A stretch of 64,000 nt of DNA from Cavenderia fasciculata (lineage: Eukaryota > Evosea > Eumycetozoa > Acytosteliales > Cavenderiaceae). The translations under genes were made by a program, and so were the position numbers. The stretch lies in NCBI RefSeq assembly GCF_000203815.1, contig NW_004457624.1, forward strand, positions 1,674,001-1,738,000, given 5' to 3'. The notes under the pieces are model-generated. The model was given only the letters and a program-made list of their open reading frames with translations, was not told the DNA's origin and ran no database searches. Below, piece by piece: positions 49,683 to 60,528 of this stretch. Numbering within the stretch: the stretch's first letter is position 1; every line of letters begins with the position of its first letter.

Positions 49683-51210
49683 GGAAGTCTAAACCATGAC
49701 CCTCTACATTTCCATCTCTCATTCTCACTTTCAATCTATCCATGTCTATCTCTACTCTCACTATCCATTCTCTCTGTCTATCCATTCCCAGTATTTATCC
49801 CGGTCACTCACGGTATCCATCCAATCCATGCCACACCCCACTACCTCTCAATCTCTCACTCTTCTTCCCTGTTACTCTCTCCATGTCTCTCACCCTCATT
49901 CATCTACATATCTACTCTCACTCTATCAATGCCCATCCAGTCTCTTACTCTATTCATGTTTACTCTCATCTCGCTCTCTAACTCACTCACCACCCATCCA
50001 GTCTCTGACTCCTGTCCATGTTACTCTATCCAGTCCCACACTTTATCCATGCCAATCTCGCTCTCCACACTCCATGTCTACTCCCACTTACTCACACTCT
50101 ATCCATGCCATGGCTACTCTCAATCTCAATCATCTCATGTCTACTCTCACTGTCACTCTCACTCTCTTCACTCTCTATACATACCCATCCATCTCTCTCT
50201 CACTCCATCTCCATCTCTACTCTCTATCTCTAATCTGACTCTCCATCTCTCACTCTATCCATGCCAATCTCAATCTATCTCATCTCAATGGAAATGTCTC
50301 TTCTGTCACTCTCCACTGACTCCCACTCTCATCTCTCACCACCATGTCCTCTCCATCCAGTCTCGCTCACTCTATCCAATCCGCTCTCTCTGTTACCATC
50401 AAACTCACTCACTCTCCAAACCCAAGTACATCCTCTCTGCCACTCTATCCATGTCCATACAGTCTCTCACTCATCTCCATGTATACTCTCACTCTCATCT
50501 CTCCAACTCACTCACCATCCATCCATCCAGTCTCTCTCTCGTACTGTGTCACTCCATGTCCCTGTTATTCTCAATCTCACTCATCTCCATGTCCATCCAG
50601 TCTCTCCGTGCCAATCTCATCTCTATCCATGCCAATCACTCTCTCACTCTATCCATGTCAGTCGATGTCCACTCTCACTCACACTCTATCCATACCAATC
50701 TCACACTCTCTAACTCTCACACTGTCTCCATGTCTACTCTCACTCTCATCTGTATCCAATCCACTCTCTCCATGCCAATGTCAATCTCACTCACTCGACT
50801 CTATCCATGACCATCCAGTTTCTCTCCATGCCAATCACTCTCTCACTCTCTCCATATCGCTCCTTGTCCCTGTTGTTCTCAATCTCAATCTCACACTCTG
50901 CTCTCATCCCACCTACTCTCACTCCCTCTCTCCATGTCCATGTCCAATCACTCTCTCACTCTCTCCATCTCTCACTCTCTATCACTCTATTCATGTCCAC
51001 CCACTCTCTCCATGCCAATCTCATCTCTACCCATGTCCATGTCTGCTCTCTCCATTCTCTGTGTATATCCTTGTCCAGTGTTTATCCAGGTCACTCTCAC
51101 ATTATCCATCCAATCCATGTCATGTCTACTCATACTCACTCACGCTCTATCCATACCAACCTCGCTCTCGATCAAACACTCTCTCTTTGTCTCCATGCCA
51201 ATCTCAATTC

Positions 51211-51288
51211 AAAATCTGTCTGTTGAAGCCCACAACACCTCAAAATCTGTCGAAGTAATCAACAACTCAAAATCTGTTGAAGTCACTC
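51211..51288 (+). repeat. 27-bp repeat array 4
   Basis: About three units preceding tRNA-like module copy 3. Confidence 0.85.
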
Positions 51289-51298
51289 GGCTGTCGCC

Positions 51299-51430
51299 CG
51301 GAAGTGGTAAAAATATGAGCACTGGATCCAAAATTTCGGAAAATCACGAAACTAGCTAAATGGTTTAATTTTTTTACCCCTCACCATCTTCTCAGGTTCG
51401 ATATCTGTGCATACCACATTTATTTATCTC
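51299..51430 (+). repeat. tRNA-like module, copy 3
   Basis: A and B boxes as in copy 2. The CT-rich sequence after copies 1 and 3 is also similar (CCCACTCTGT and following 100 bases), so the duplicated unit extends past the module. Confidence 0.7.
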
Positions 51431-52655
51431 GTCTAAACCATCTCTCTCTCGTCACTCCTCTCTCTCACATCTCGCTCTATCCCCACTCTGTCTCCATATC
51501 TCTCACTCCCATCTCAATGTCCTATCATATCCCTCTAACCTACACTCCATGTCCATCTCTCATTCTCACTCTAATCTATCAATGTCCATCCACTCACTCT
51601 ATCCAACTCCCTGCCACCCTCTCTCTCACTCTCCAATCTCTCTGTCTATCCATGTCCAGTGTTTATCCAGGTCACTCTCACCCTATCCATCTACTCTCAC
51701 CCTATCAATGTCCATCCAGTCTCTCAATCTCTCCATGTCACTCTCCACTCACTCGCACTGTCTCCATGTGTACTCTATCCACGTTTATTCACTCTCCACA
51801 CACACCATCGCTATCCATGTCATGTCTACTCTGTCATCCCCTCCCACCCCCACTCTCTGTCCATAGCACTCTCTCTCCATCCATCCAGTCTCTCTCCCTG
51901 CCAATCTCGTAGTGGATATCCACCATGTATACACTCAATCTAACTCATCTCAATGTCCATGTCTGGTCACTCTATCATGTCCATCCACTCTCTCACTCCC
52001 TCACTCTCGACACACTCACTCATTCTCATCTATATCCATGTCGATATCTCTCTCACTCACAAGTCCCATCTAACTCTCACCATTCATCCAGACTCTCCAT
52101 GCCAATCTCACTCTATCCCTGTCTACCCTCACCCATCCCACTCACTCTATCCATGCCCATCCAGTCTCTCTATCCAGTATCAATGTCCATCCCATTCATA
52201 TATACACTCACTCACACTCTCACATCAAAACGAGCTGGGAAATGGAAGTCCATACCGATCTCACCCCCCACACACTCGAACTCTATCCAGGCCCAGCTCT
52301 CAATGTCCATGTTTGGTCACTCTATACATTTCCATCCGGCCCCCACTCTCACTCTCCATGTCACTCCCTCTCAATCCAGTCTCCCACAATATCATGTCAC
52401 TCCACGTCCAATCACTCTCTACACACCCACTCGCTTTCGCTCCACGAAGTCTCTCTATCCACCATGTATACACTCGATCCATGTCAATCCCTCTCCATTC
52501 ACGCACTCTCTCTCTCACTCATTCTATCTCCATCTTCATATCCCTAAAGTCAGGCGGTGGAAGGAAACAACACTTAAAATAAAATGGTGGAAGTAAACAA
52601 AAACTAAAAAAAAAAAAAAATTCGAAAAAAAAAAATCTAAAAACAAATTAACTCC

Positions 52656-52775
52656 TCAGGTGGTATAAATATAAGCATCAAAATCAAAATTTCGGTATTT
52701 CTTGAAACTAGCATAATGGCATAGGTTTTTTACCCCACCCCAACTTCACAGGTTCGATACCTGTGCATGCCTTTT
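52656..52775 (+). repeat. tRNA-like module, copy 4 (divergent)
   Basis: The A-box-like element is TAGCATAATGG. The B box GGTTCGATACC fits the consensus exactly, and ACAGG-TTCGATA-CCTGT folds as a perfect five-pair T arm. A run of five T's follows within 12 bases, a usual Pol III stop. No matching acceptor 5' half was found, so this is not a normal tRNA gene. Confidence 0.7.
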
Positions 52776-53447
52776 TATTAGTATCAGGTCTACACCAATA
52801 CATCTTCTCTATATTTGCGTGCATTTGGACAAGTATTAACTTGCGCCAACCAATTAAATTAAAAACATCAAATAAATCAAAATCCACTTTAGTAAAAAAA
52901 ATATATTTACTTGCATCTGTAAATCACTGGAAGTCTAAACACTCATCAGCTCTTCTTCAAAAGGATTTGTGTAGACAAATGCTTCATCACTGTCCACGAT
53001 CTCGTGCATTGTAAGTCCAATAGTTACAAGTTGTTGATATTATCAAGTTCACTTGGATGATTCCGAGCTGGCGAATAATAAAACAGGATTAAATATTTAC
53101 AAACCACTTCAGTATGCTGTTGCTGTATTGTTAGCTGCAATCTCTGACAATTTGATGGTCGTTACACGAGAAAGATCAATCGTGTATTTAAGGACTATCA
53201 GTGATACTCAATAGTCCTTGTTAGATTCAGATTGTAAATTAAAGTACAGTTCAATGATTAGTCAATGATATTTCATCTAATTATCAACATACTTAATCCT
53301 GGTGCCAAATATAGAAAGTATGCTGGATAAAAATACTAACGACTAAACTATTGTCGGTTAGTCGTCTCGAACAACAAACTATAAAAGACCAATGAAATCA
53401 ATAAACATTAATTCATCTTTTATTACTATAATTAATAATCATTTGCG
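52776..53447. other. Unassigned region right of the satellite
   Basis: About 670 bases of AT-rich unique sequence. The piece CTGGAAGTCTAAAC near 52929 also follows tRNA-like module copy 2 at 49682, so the repeat unit's edge may extend here. No gene recognised. Confidence 0.4.
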
Positions 53448-53648
53448 GCAGTAAAGGATCAATTTTTGGATGGTGATTTGGATATTTTAAAAATCAATAG
53501 ATATAGAGCATTGTTCTCATTGAGAGATATTGGTGATGAAAAGTCAGTATTGGCACTTTGCGATGGTTTCAAGGACAAGAGTGCACTCTTGAAACATGAA
53601 GTTGCCTTTGATTTGGGTCAATTACAACAATTTATTAGTTTCTTATAG
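53448..53648 (+). pseudogene. Deoxyhypusine hydroxylase (DOHH) N-terminal fragment
   Basis: About 66 codons match the first HEAT-repeat pair of [16 protein letters not shown] and then [17 protein letters not shown], including the iron-binding His-Glu pair. The enzyme hydroxylates deoxyhypusine on eIF5A and is about 300 residues long. Here the match stops after the first His-Glu unit and a stop follows five codons later. The left end looks like a splice acceptor (GCGGCAG), so it may be a copied exon. It cannot make an active enzyme. Confidence 0.85.
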
Positions 53649-53681
53649 TTTATTTAGTTGATTAGTTTGAGAATTGAGGAT

Positions 53682-55730
53682 TTAATCACTTGATTCATCA
53701 CTTGATTCATCACTTGAATCGTCACTTGAATCATCGCTTGAATCATCACTTGAATCATCACTTGAATCATCACTTGAATCATCACTTGAATCATCACTTG
53801 AATCATCATCACTTGAATCATCATCTTGAAAGAGAATCTTTCTCTTGTTGATTGGTGCACCCGAGGCCAATGTTGGTTTGACAGGCTTGATTGGCGAGAC
53901 TCTTGGCATTATCATTTTGTTCTTTCTACGTCGATTAACCTCCATCAAGTAGTGACGGTGACACATTGACTTGCAACGAGCATATGCGAGAATGTGAGCA
54001 TTGCACTTGGCCCCATTTTCTACGTCTTTGCAACGACCCTTGTAAAAGATGGTTCTGTCACTGGTGAGGATACCACACTTTCTGGCGCAATAGGTGCTAC
54101 AAAAGGGCTTTGGCTTGTCCCATTCTTGACTACAATTGGCTACCATAAAGTCACACCCCTTTCTTACACACTTCTTTCTTGGGGCAAGAATTCTAGCCTT
54201 TCTCTGCTGTGAATCTGATTTTCTTGGTGGCCTTCTTGGAGCGGCAGATCTCTTTGGTGCAGTACCGATTGGCTTTGGAATCTCGAGATATCTATATTTT
54301 CCACTTACATTAAATGGTTCAATTTTATGAAGCATTTGAATACTATAATTGAGAAAAATAAGAGTATTAATATTGATCTTTAATATAAATATATTGATAA
54401 AATTGATATTTACTCATGAACCTCTAATCTATCACTATTGAGAACAGTATGTTTCGAAGCACTATTGATTGTTTTATCATGATATTCATTCTCGACACGA
54501 TCGATGGCTCTTGACAAAATTGATGTTGCACCAATTCTTGGGTCATTGAATTGGATGGCTTGAGCCAACTTGCGAATGACAACACCAGCATGTTCATGAA
54601 TTGTCCATGGGAGTACAGATGTTTTGTTGTTCTGTAGAATGGCAGCAATATTGCCAGAGATGGGCTTTGGGCCACCTGGTGGATTCTTGGTGACACATAC
54701 GAGAATATGATTTTCCATATCTCTATGGTGCAATGTTACTTGGTTGCAAAGTGGGCATGTAGAGAATGCCGTTCCCTCTCTGACATGATCAAAAAATTCT
54801 TCTTCTTCTTGTACCACTTGGTTTGCCATGGCTTGATTCACAGCAAGAAAATGTTCGTTATCCATGGCTTGTCGAATATATTCTTCATCAGTGCCCATCA
54901 TCATCATCATCTCCTCTTGTTGTTGATAGTCTACCATGTCTTGATCTTGTTGATGGTCTAACATGTCTTGATCTTGGTCATGTTGATAGTCTACCATGTC
55001 TTGATCTTGTAGATCGTCTACCATGTCTTGATCAATAGCTTCTTGGTCTTGTTGATCATCAAACAAGGCTCGCAGGTCTACCAAAACTTGTGGATTATTC
55101 TTTAGAAACTTTCTCTTGGTTTGGAGAGTGTTTACATCTTGATTAACAGTGCTGGAAGACCAGATATACTTGATAAAGTATCTAAAGAGACGAGCACGCT
55201 TGGCACTATCGTAGAAAAAGTGAAGGTTCTCGCGAGTGATAACAGTTGGGAACCAAAACAGTGGCGAGAACTCATTGTACGTCTTTTCTTCTTCAATAAG
55301 TTGCTTGATACGTTGTGGCAAGTCTTTGATGGCACCATACATGTATCTGATGTAATCTCTAAACAAGATGGGATGGGCTCTGATAGCATCTTCCAGGATC
55401 AACGCTTCAACTCCACGATGAGCTCTAACACGGTTGATAGACTCTAATAGTTTCTCCTCGAGCAAATGTTCACTGGCAGCTTGGATAATGAGATCAGATG
55501 GTGGAAACAAGGATACAAGAGTGCATCCCACTGACCCAGCATAGGTATGGACCTTTTAACAAAAAACTTGGTTGGCATTGGTGTCCTAACAGTGATTGCT
55601 TCGGGAAACGACATCATGATTTCTAATACATCCCTACGATCCGATTCAATATCCTTTTCTATAATTATAATAATAAATAAAAGAAGAATTAAAAAAAAAA
55701 TTTTTTTGATTATTGATTTAATTTACTATT

Positions 55731-55771
<41 letters not shown>

Positions 55772-56065
55772 ACTTTTGGTTTGGTCCACTGGTTGACAGG
55801 CGATAACATTTGGAAGGGGATCAATGGAAAACTGTTGAAAGTGGTTGTGCTCAATGACAGACCCGAGTGTAAAACCATTGAATCTAGGACTTTGAACGAG
55901 GCTGTGCAACGTATCATAAAAGTGGGTGGTCCTTGCTTGTCTCTGGTCGGATTTGTTGGTCTCGGTAGACGGCTTGGCACTAGTCATTGTAACTCTTTTT
56001 GAATCAAACGATGAACGTTCCTTTGTGACTAGATGGTTTGTGATACCAACTATAGTCTTATCCAT
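53682..56065 (-). CDS. Unrecognised Cys-rich protein with acidic Ser-Asp tail; one frame break
   Basis: Inferred exons are 56065-55774, 55658-54414 and 54342-53682. Frame shifts once near 55525 with no intron-sized gap. The product would be about 730 residues. The middle is helical and basic-hydrophobic (for example FRDYIRYMYGAIKDLPQRIKQ). A Gln/Asp repeat region (DQDMVDYQ-type) follows. Next is a C2HC-like finger (CPLCNQ-x8-H-x4-C), then a dense Cys/His cluster (CVRKGC, CSTYCARKC, CKSMCHRHY) that probably binds several zinc ions. The last 30 residues are SSDD repeats. I do not recognise the family. It lies between a pseudogene and a transposon, so it may belong to a mobile element or be a lineage-specific nuclear protein. 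Confidence 0.55.
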
Positions 56066-56547
56066 TGTTGTAAAATGTTGTTGTTGTTGTAACTTGTAGT
56101 TGTACAGATAACTATTATTATTATTATTATTATTATTGTTGTGGCTTTATTACTTACTATTACCTACAGAGGGGATGCTGATGATTATGATTTGAGCAGC
56201 AAGAGGCTGCCTCTTTTATAGCTAGCGTTCATCCTCCAAGGATGTAGGTGACTGACCTATTCATACATAGAAATATGAACTTCAATCGTTCAGTCGGTAC
56301 AATGATCATAAAGCAACCCTTTGGATATTTATGACACAATGTCTAAAAATAAATTTAAATTTTTTTTTTTTTTTTCACCATGATTGATTTTTCAACTTTA
56401 TTGTGAGAGTTTACGGTTGTCTCGTTATTATTAGTGTTTATACAGATAGAAAAAGTCTTTGATCAGTAGCATTAGAACGTTATTGTTGTGTAGTTGTTGA
56501 TGTATTTATTTTTAATTTTAATTTTAATTTTATTTTTATTTTTATTC
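56066..56547. other. Intergenic between the Cys-rich gene and the transposon
   Basis: About 480 bases with a TTA repeat near 56110, poly-T at 56358-56375 and TTTTA runs near 56515-56540. TAGGTGACTGACCT at 56245 recurs at 1256, in both cases upstream of a minus-strand gene. Confidence 0.5.
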
Positions 56548-56554
56548 TTTTAGA
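56548..56554 (+). repeat. Target-site duplication, left (TTTTAGA)
   Basis: Seven bases directly before the left terminal repeat, identical to 60547-60553 directly after the right one. Confidence 0.8.
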
Positions 56555-56572
56555 CAAGGGGATGGCTCAGCT
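56555..56572 (+). repeat. Terminal inverted repeat, left
   Basis: CAAGGGGATGGCTCAGCT; pairs with 60529-60546 with two mismatches. Confidence 0.8.
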
Positions 56573-56677
56573 ATAAAAAAATTGGAATTTTTCGTTCTTT
56601 AAATTAATTTGCTAGGTAGTTTTTAAAATAATCATAAAGCTTACTTGTTTACTACACAATAATAATATATAGAGTAA

Positions 56678-56845
56678 CATTAGTAGTTGATTCAAGAACG
56701 ACACAGCGTTCGCGCTGACACCTTCTGAGATACTACATATTGATTACTATATAAATCACCACAAACAGTATCATTAGTAGTTGATTCAAGAACGACACAG
56801 CGTTCGCGCTGACACCTTCTCGAGATACTACATATTGATTACTAT
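56678..56845 (+). repeat. Two 94-bp tandem repeats with a TTCG hairpin
   Basis: The sequence from CATTAGTAGTTGATTCAAG to TTGATTACTAT occurs at 56678 and 56772, period 94, nearly identical. Each holds CAGCG-TTCG-CGCTG, a five-pair hairpin with a stable tetraloop. Its position just inside the transposon and before the transposase suggests transposase-binding or promoter sites. Confidence 0.85.
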
Positions 56846-56905
56846 TTATTATAAATCCCCCACAACACAGACAGTATCATTTGTACATTATATCTGTATT
56901 TAAAA

Positions 56906-59015
56906 ATGAGCAATATCATAGAAACAACAACTAGTTTAAGAATGTCAGCTATTAGGTATAATCGTCACTCCTTTATAATCAATTATTTATATTAACAACT
57001 ATTAACCCGCTCTTTTTTTCTCTTAAATCAGAGAGAAAACGTCTGCACCTATAGCTACAAAACCAACGCCTTTGCTCAAGCACACAGACAAAGATAGTCC
57101 CGTATATCGATATACAGAAATGTTTCATGGACTACTTTCAGAAAGCTTTATCAATCGCTCAATTGGATCCATGAACTATTTCGAGCGTGATTGTGGTAAA
57201 CATGGATGGTTCATAAAGGTATGCACTCACGATATTAACTCATTTGTTATTATACAGTTAAAAGACCCCGCACCTGAACAAAATGAATCGTTATTAATTC
57301 GAAATGGAATACAAGAAAAGATTGACCATCTTATCGAAATATCGGGGGTAGATAAGATAGATGATGATGCCTTCAAGAAGGTGACCCCTCAAGTTGGGCC
57401 TCAACAATCAAAAAATGCAAAGCGTCGTGATATCAAGAAATCTCGACGTGAGACCCGACAACAAGATACGTCCATCCATGGCCAAACAACTCAACAACAA
57501 GATACGTCTATCTACGATCGGTTCGCCCACCAAGATGCTGGAGGCTTTGAAGATACTATTGATCCATCGTATCAACATGACTTGTTGACAGAGGCCCTTC
57601 AAGAGTTGGCAGAGACTGGTCAAGAGTTGGCAAAGTCCCGTCACTATTGTTCGGTACTCAAAGAACAACAATTCAAACACCAACAACAAATAGAGGAATA
57701 CCAACAACAAATAGAGGAACAACAATTAAAACACCAACAACAAATAGAGGAATACCAAAAACAGTTCGAGTTATTAAAGTTAAAACATCAAAATGATCAA
57801 CAAACAATACAAATACAACAAGAAGTCAATGAACAGTTAACAAAAGAAAGAGAACAACATATACAACATATTAAAAAAATAGAGCAAAGGATGATACAAC
57901 TAGAAAAAGAACAACACAACAACGATATACCATTGAGAACGGAACTCTCGGCCCAAAAGACACCATCAACTTTAACAAGTAGCAAGGTTCTTCTATTAAT
58001 CGATCGATACAGTGAAGATGATTTCTACCAGTTCATCTATCGAATCAATAACATCGATAAGAAAAGGCAAGAGGAGTTAGTCGCCAGGGACTCCAAAGAA
58101 AGCAACGATAAGATCTATTGTAAAGGCCTCAAAAATCAAAGAGCTATTCGATTTGCTCTTCTCAAATATGGTTTTTTCATTACCAGTGAAAAGCTGCAAG
58201 GTTGGTTCAATCATTCCACCAAACAATTTATCACACATGTCGCAGATGTGAAAGCAGAAGCATCAAGTTCATTCTGTTTAAATTGCAAGCAAGCTGGCGA
58301 TATTTTGTCCAAGAAGCTCAGTTACTTTTTCAAAGAGAGTTTTTTCGCGTTCAAAGAGAGTTTTTTCTACCAATTGGTCACCGAGCAATTCGACCATATT
58401 CTTGACCCACAAGGTAAATGGGCCCATGAAGTTGTGTCTTTTGCTGAAACCCTCAAGCACCACCATGGAAAGAAGGTCATCGAAATGCTTCTCGGTGATA
58501 AAGCAACCCGTACTACATATGGTGGTATTCCGTTTCCTTCTCTCCGAACGGTTCAGAGAAAGTCAACCGGTCAAACACAATTCTATCTCAACTGTATGCA
58601 CGCAAGATTTCATACTATCTCTGTAGGGCTAGGGTTGAATGAAGGCAAAAAACTTTATGCTGGTGTGGCTTTTGACGAGATTGACATTCTCAAAGGATTG
58701 CATTTAGACTTAAATGGTAACCAACTAATCGGATGCTATGATGAACCCATCAACGAAAGTAACATACGGAATTTGACACCATCAGAGTCATTATTGACCA
58801 AAAAGATGTTGCAAGTGTTTTTTATATCACTGGACGGAAAAATATCTTTCAACTTGGCCAAATTCCCGACCAATGGAAAGAATACGTTGTGTACCGCCTC
58901 ATCAGTGATCATCGAGACCATCAAAATCGCAAAAAAGTTCCACATTGAAATAGTATTTGGAGCAATGGATGGTTATGATGTACAAGACTCGATCATCCAA
59001 GATATCATCGATTAA
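56906..59015 (+). CDS. P-element/THAP9-like transposase, C-terminally truncated
   Basis: Exons 56906-56955 and 57032-59015 give 677 residues. A basic N-terminal domain is followed by a Gln-rich coiled coil (about 57600-57930), as in P transposase. Then come helical parts and the RNase H-like catalytic core. The first core block is VAFDEIDILKGLHLDLNG, followed by QLIGCYDE, with Asp and Glu in the P-type first-catalytic position. The next is VFFISLDGKISFNLAKFPTNG, then IVFGAMDGYDVQDSI with the second Asp. The frame stops at 59013-59015, inside the left arm of a 42-bp inverted repeat, before the expected third catalytic acid. The missing C-terminus coincides with that rearrangement. Assignment rests on motif pattern, not on alignment. 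Confidence 0.65.
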
Positions 59016-59189
59016 CAGAATCTACTTTTTCTTGATCTACTTTGGCAAGGACAGCATGACCACCTTCCACATGCTTTTCATATGCTCTTCTTATAGCAAA
59101 AATTTGTTGGCAACCATCATTGGGGCATATCTTAAAGAAGCAGTCCATCCTTGCCAAAGTAGATCAAGAAAAAGTAGATTCTGTTAATC
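59010..59189. repeat. 42-bp perfect inverted repeat flanking an inverted zinc-finger segment
   Basis: Arms 59010-59051 and 59148-59189 are perfect reverse complements. The 96-base spacer read on the minus strand encodes a C-x4-C-x12-H-x4-H finger. It runs in frame into the reverse of the left arm, and so matches the start of the exonuclease frame carried by the right arm. The finger exon is therefore present but upside down. Confidence 0.9.
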
Positions 59190-59283
59190 AAATGGAACAA
59201 ATATTTATCGACGATTTTATTAAATTACGAGAAAAATTTTCCACCCAACTCCAATCTCTTCTAAATCTACAACAACAACAACG

Positions 59284-59338
<55 letters not shown>

Positions 59339-60407
59339 ATTCTCTCCAACGCCACCAAAATGAAGAAGGGTTCCAAAAGATCAGCTGAAGAAGCTTATAA
59401 ATTACTATCAGCACCAGCAAAGGAACCAGTAATTCTTTTTTTCGACACAGAAACAACTGGACTGGCAACCTCAACCACCTCCCAAATCATTGAATTATCA
59501 CTGATTAATATAAAAGATGGAGACTCTTTTTACAGAAAAGTCAATCCAACCATACCTATTGAAGATGGTGCTACAAAAAAACATGGAATGACAAATCAAT
59601 CACTGGCTGGCCATCCATATTGGGAGGACGTTGAACCTGAATTGATACAATTTTTGGACAAGTACTGTGTTGGTGACACACCTGTGGAGATCATCATTGT
59701 TGCTCACAATGAAAAATTCGATCGTCATATCCTTGCCACACGTATCGTCAAAAATATGGTCACAACCCTACCAACGCTCCCTGAAATCAAATTTGTAGAC
59801 TCTATCAACATATTTAAGCATATGGCCAGAAAAGGTTTTATCCAAACGCCCGCCGCATTCGGGATTGACGATCTTAATCTTTTCTTCAAACCCCCAACCA
59901 TTACCAGTGTCGGTGATCAAAATAGGAGACACACCAGTTGTCGCGACGTTTTAGAGATGTTCAACCTCTTGTCTCACGTTACCATCACAAGCAAATTGGA
60001 TGTCCCAGTTCCCGCTGAAACCAAATCGATTTACGAATTCCTCTCTATGTACATCCACAGTCAAAATATAAAACAACACTTGTTTAGTGAAACCCTCACA
60101 AAGAAACTTGGAACGGATGCAGATGGCAAAAAAAAAAAAGGAAGACACGGAAGAGACAAAGACAGCCAAACAAAGTGCAAACTACCCAACGGTACAGGCC
60201 TGTACAAAAGATGTATTGTTGTTGGTAGCAAAGGAATATATCGATTTTGGTCTTGGAAAAATCATAACCAGCTCTTCAAAAGACAAAGTAGTTCTTCAAA
60301 TCATACAATATATTGATGATAAAGATTCCCAAAAAGGAAAAGAACTACTTGAGAAGTTAAAAACAAGAAAAAAAGGAAAAAGAAAAAGGAAAAAAACAAA
60401 AAAATAA
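59148..60407 (+). pseudogene. Transposon-borne DEDDh (DnaQ-like) 3'-5' exonuclease gene, disrupted
   Basis: From the right inverted-repeat arm the frame reads LAKVDQEKVDSVNQ, a poly-Gln run (59268-59338), then a complete DEDDh exonuclease domain. The motifs are FFDTETTGL (Asp, Glu), AHNEKFDRHI (Asp) and HTSCRDVLEM (His, Asp). All five active-site residues are present. At a 12-A run (60128-60139) the frame carrying sensible sequence shifts; the original frame ends at 60316. The alternate frame (KDVLLLVAKEYIDFGLGK and a Lys-rich end) stops at 60407. Proper 5' start and zinc finger are lost to the adjacent inversion. DEDDh enzymes trim 3' DNA or RNA ends. A role in processing transposon ends is only a guess. 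The A-run shift may be a sequencing error. Confidence 0.75.
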
Positions 60408-60528
60408 ATAATTATTGTTAATTTAAGTAAATAATTAGTGTGTAACATTGCTACCCCTAACCCTAATGGAATCTGAAATTTTCTCCAAGTCTGCATTTTT
60501 ATTTTCCAATTTTTTTTCCTTCTCTCAG

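Larger units (their letters stand above)
45950..52560 (+). repeat. 6.6-kb pyrimidine-rich satellite
   Basis: The + strand is nearly all C and T, built from variants of CACTCTATCCATGTC and CTCTCACTCT with no fixed period. Purines occur mostly in the CATG core. Longer near-identical stretches recur, for example 46515-46620 with 50253-50350 and 46862-47025 with 49272-49435, showing higher-order duplication. Embedded are four arrays of a 27-bp repeat and three of four copies of a tRNA-like module. Lack of G and A makes stop codons rare, so many long frames appear; none looks coding. Confidence 0.9.

Noticed and set aside
47014-51288. 27-bp arrays as a CRISPR
   Set aside because: Units are directly adjacent with no unique spacers, and the host is eukaryotic.
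45980-52596. Many long Ser/Leu/Pro/His/Thr-rich reading frames in the CT-rich region
   Set aside because: They exist because pyrimidine-rich DNA lacks stop codons. All three frames are open over the same stretches, starts are arbitrary and composition follows the repeat.
52656-52775. A true tRNA gene
   Set aside because: Only the T arm and A-box-like piece fit. No 5' acceptor strand pairs with the 3' side and no anticodon arm is found.
60452-60463. CCCTAACCCTAA as a telomere tract
   Set aside because: Only two units, inside the transposon end, with no longer array.
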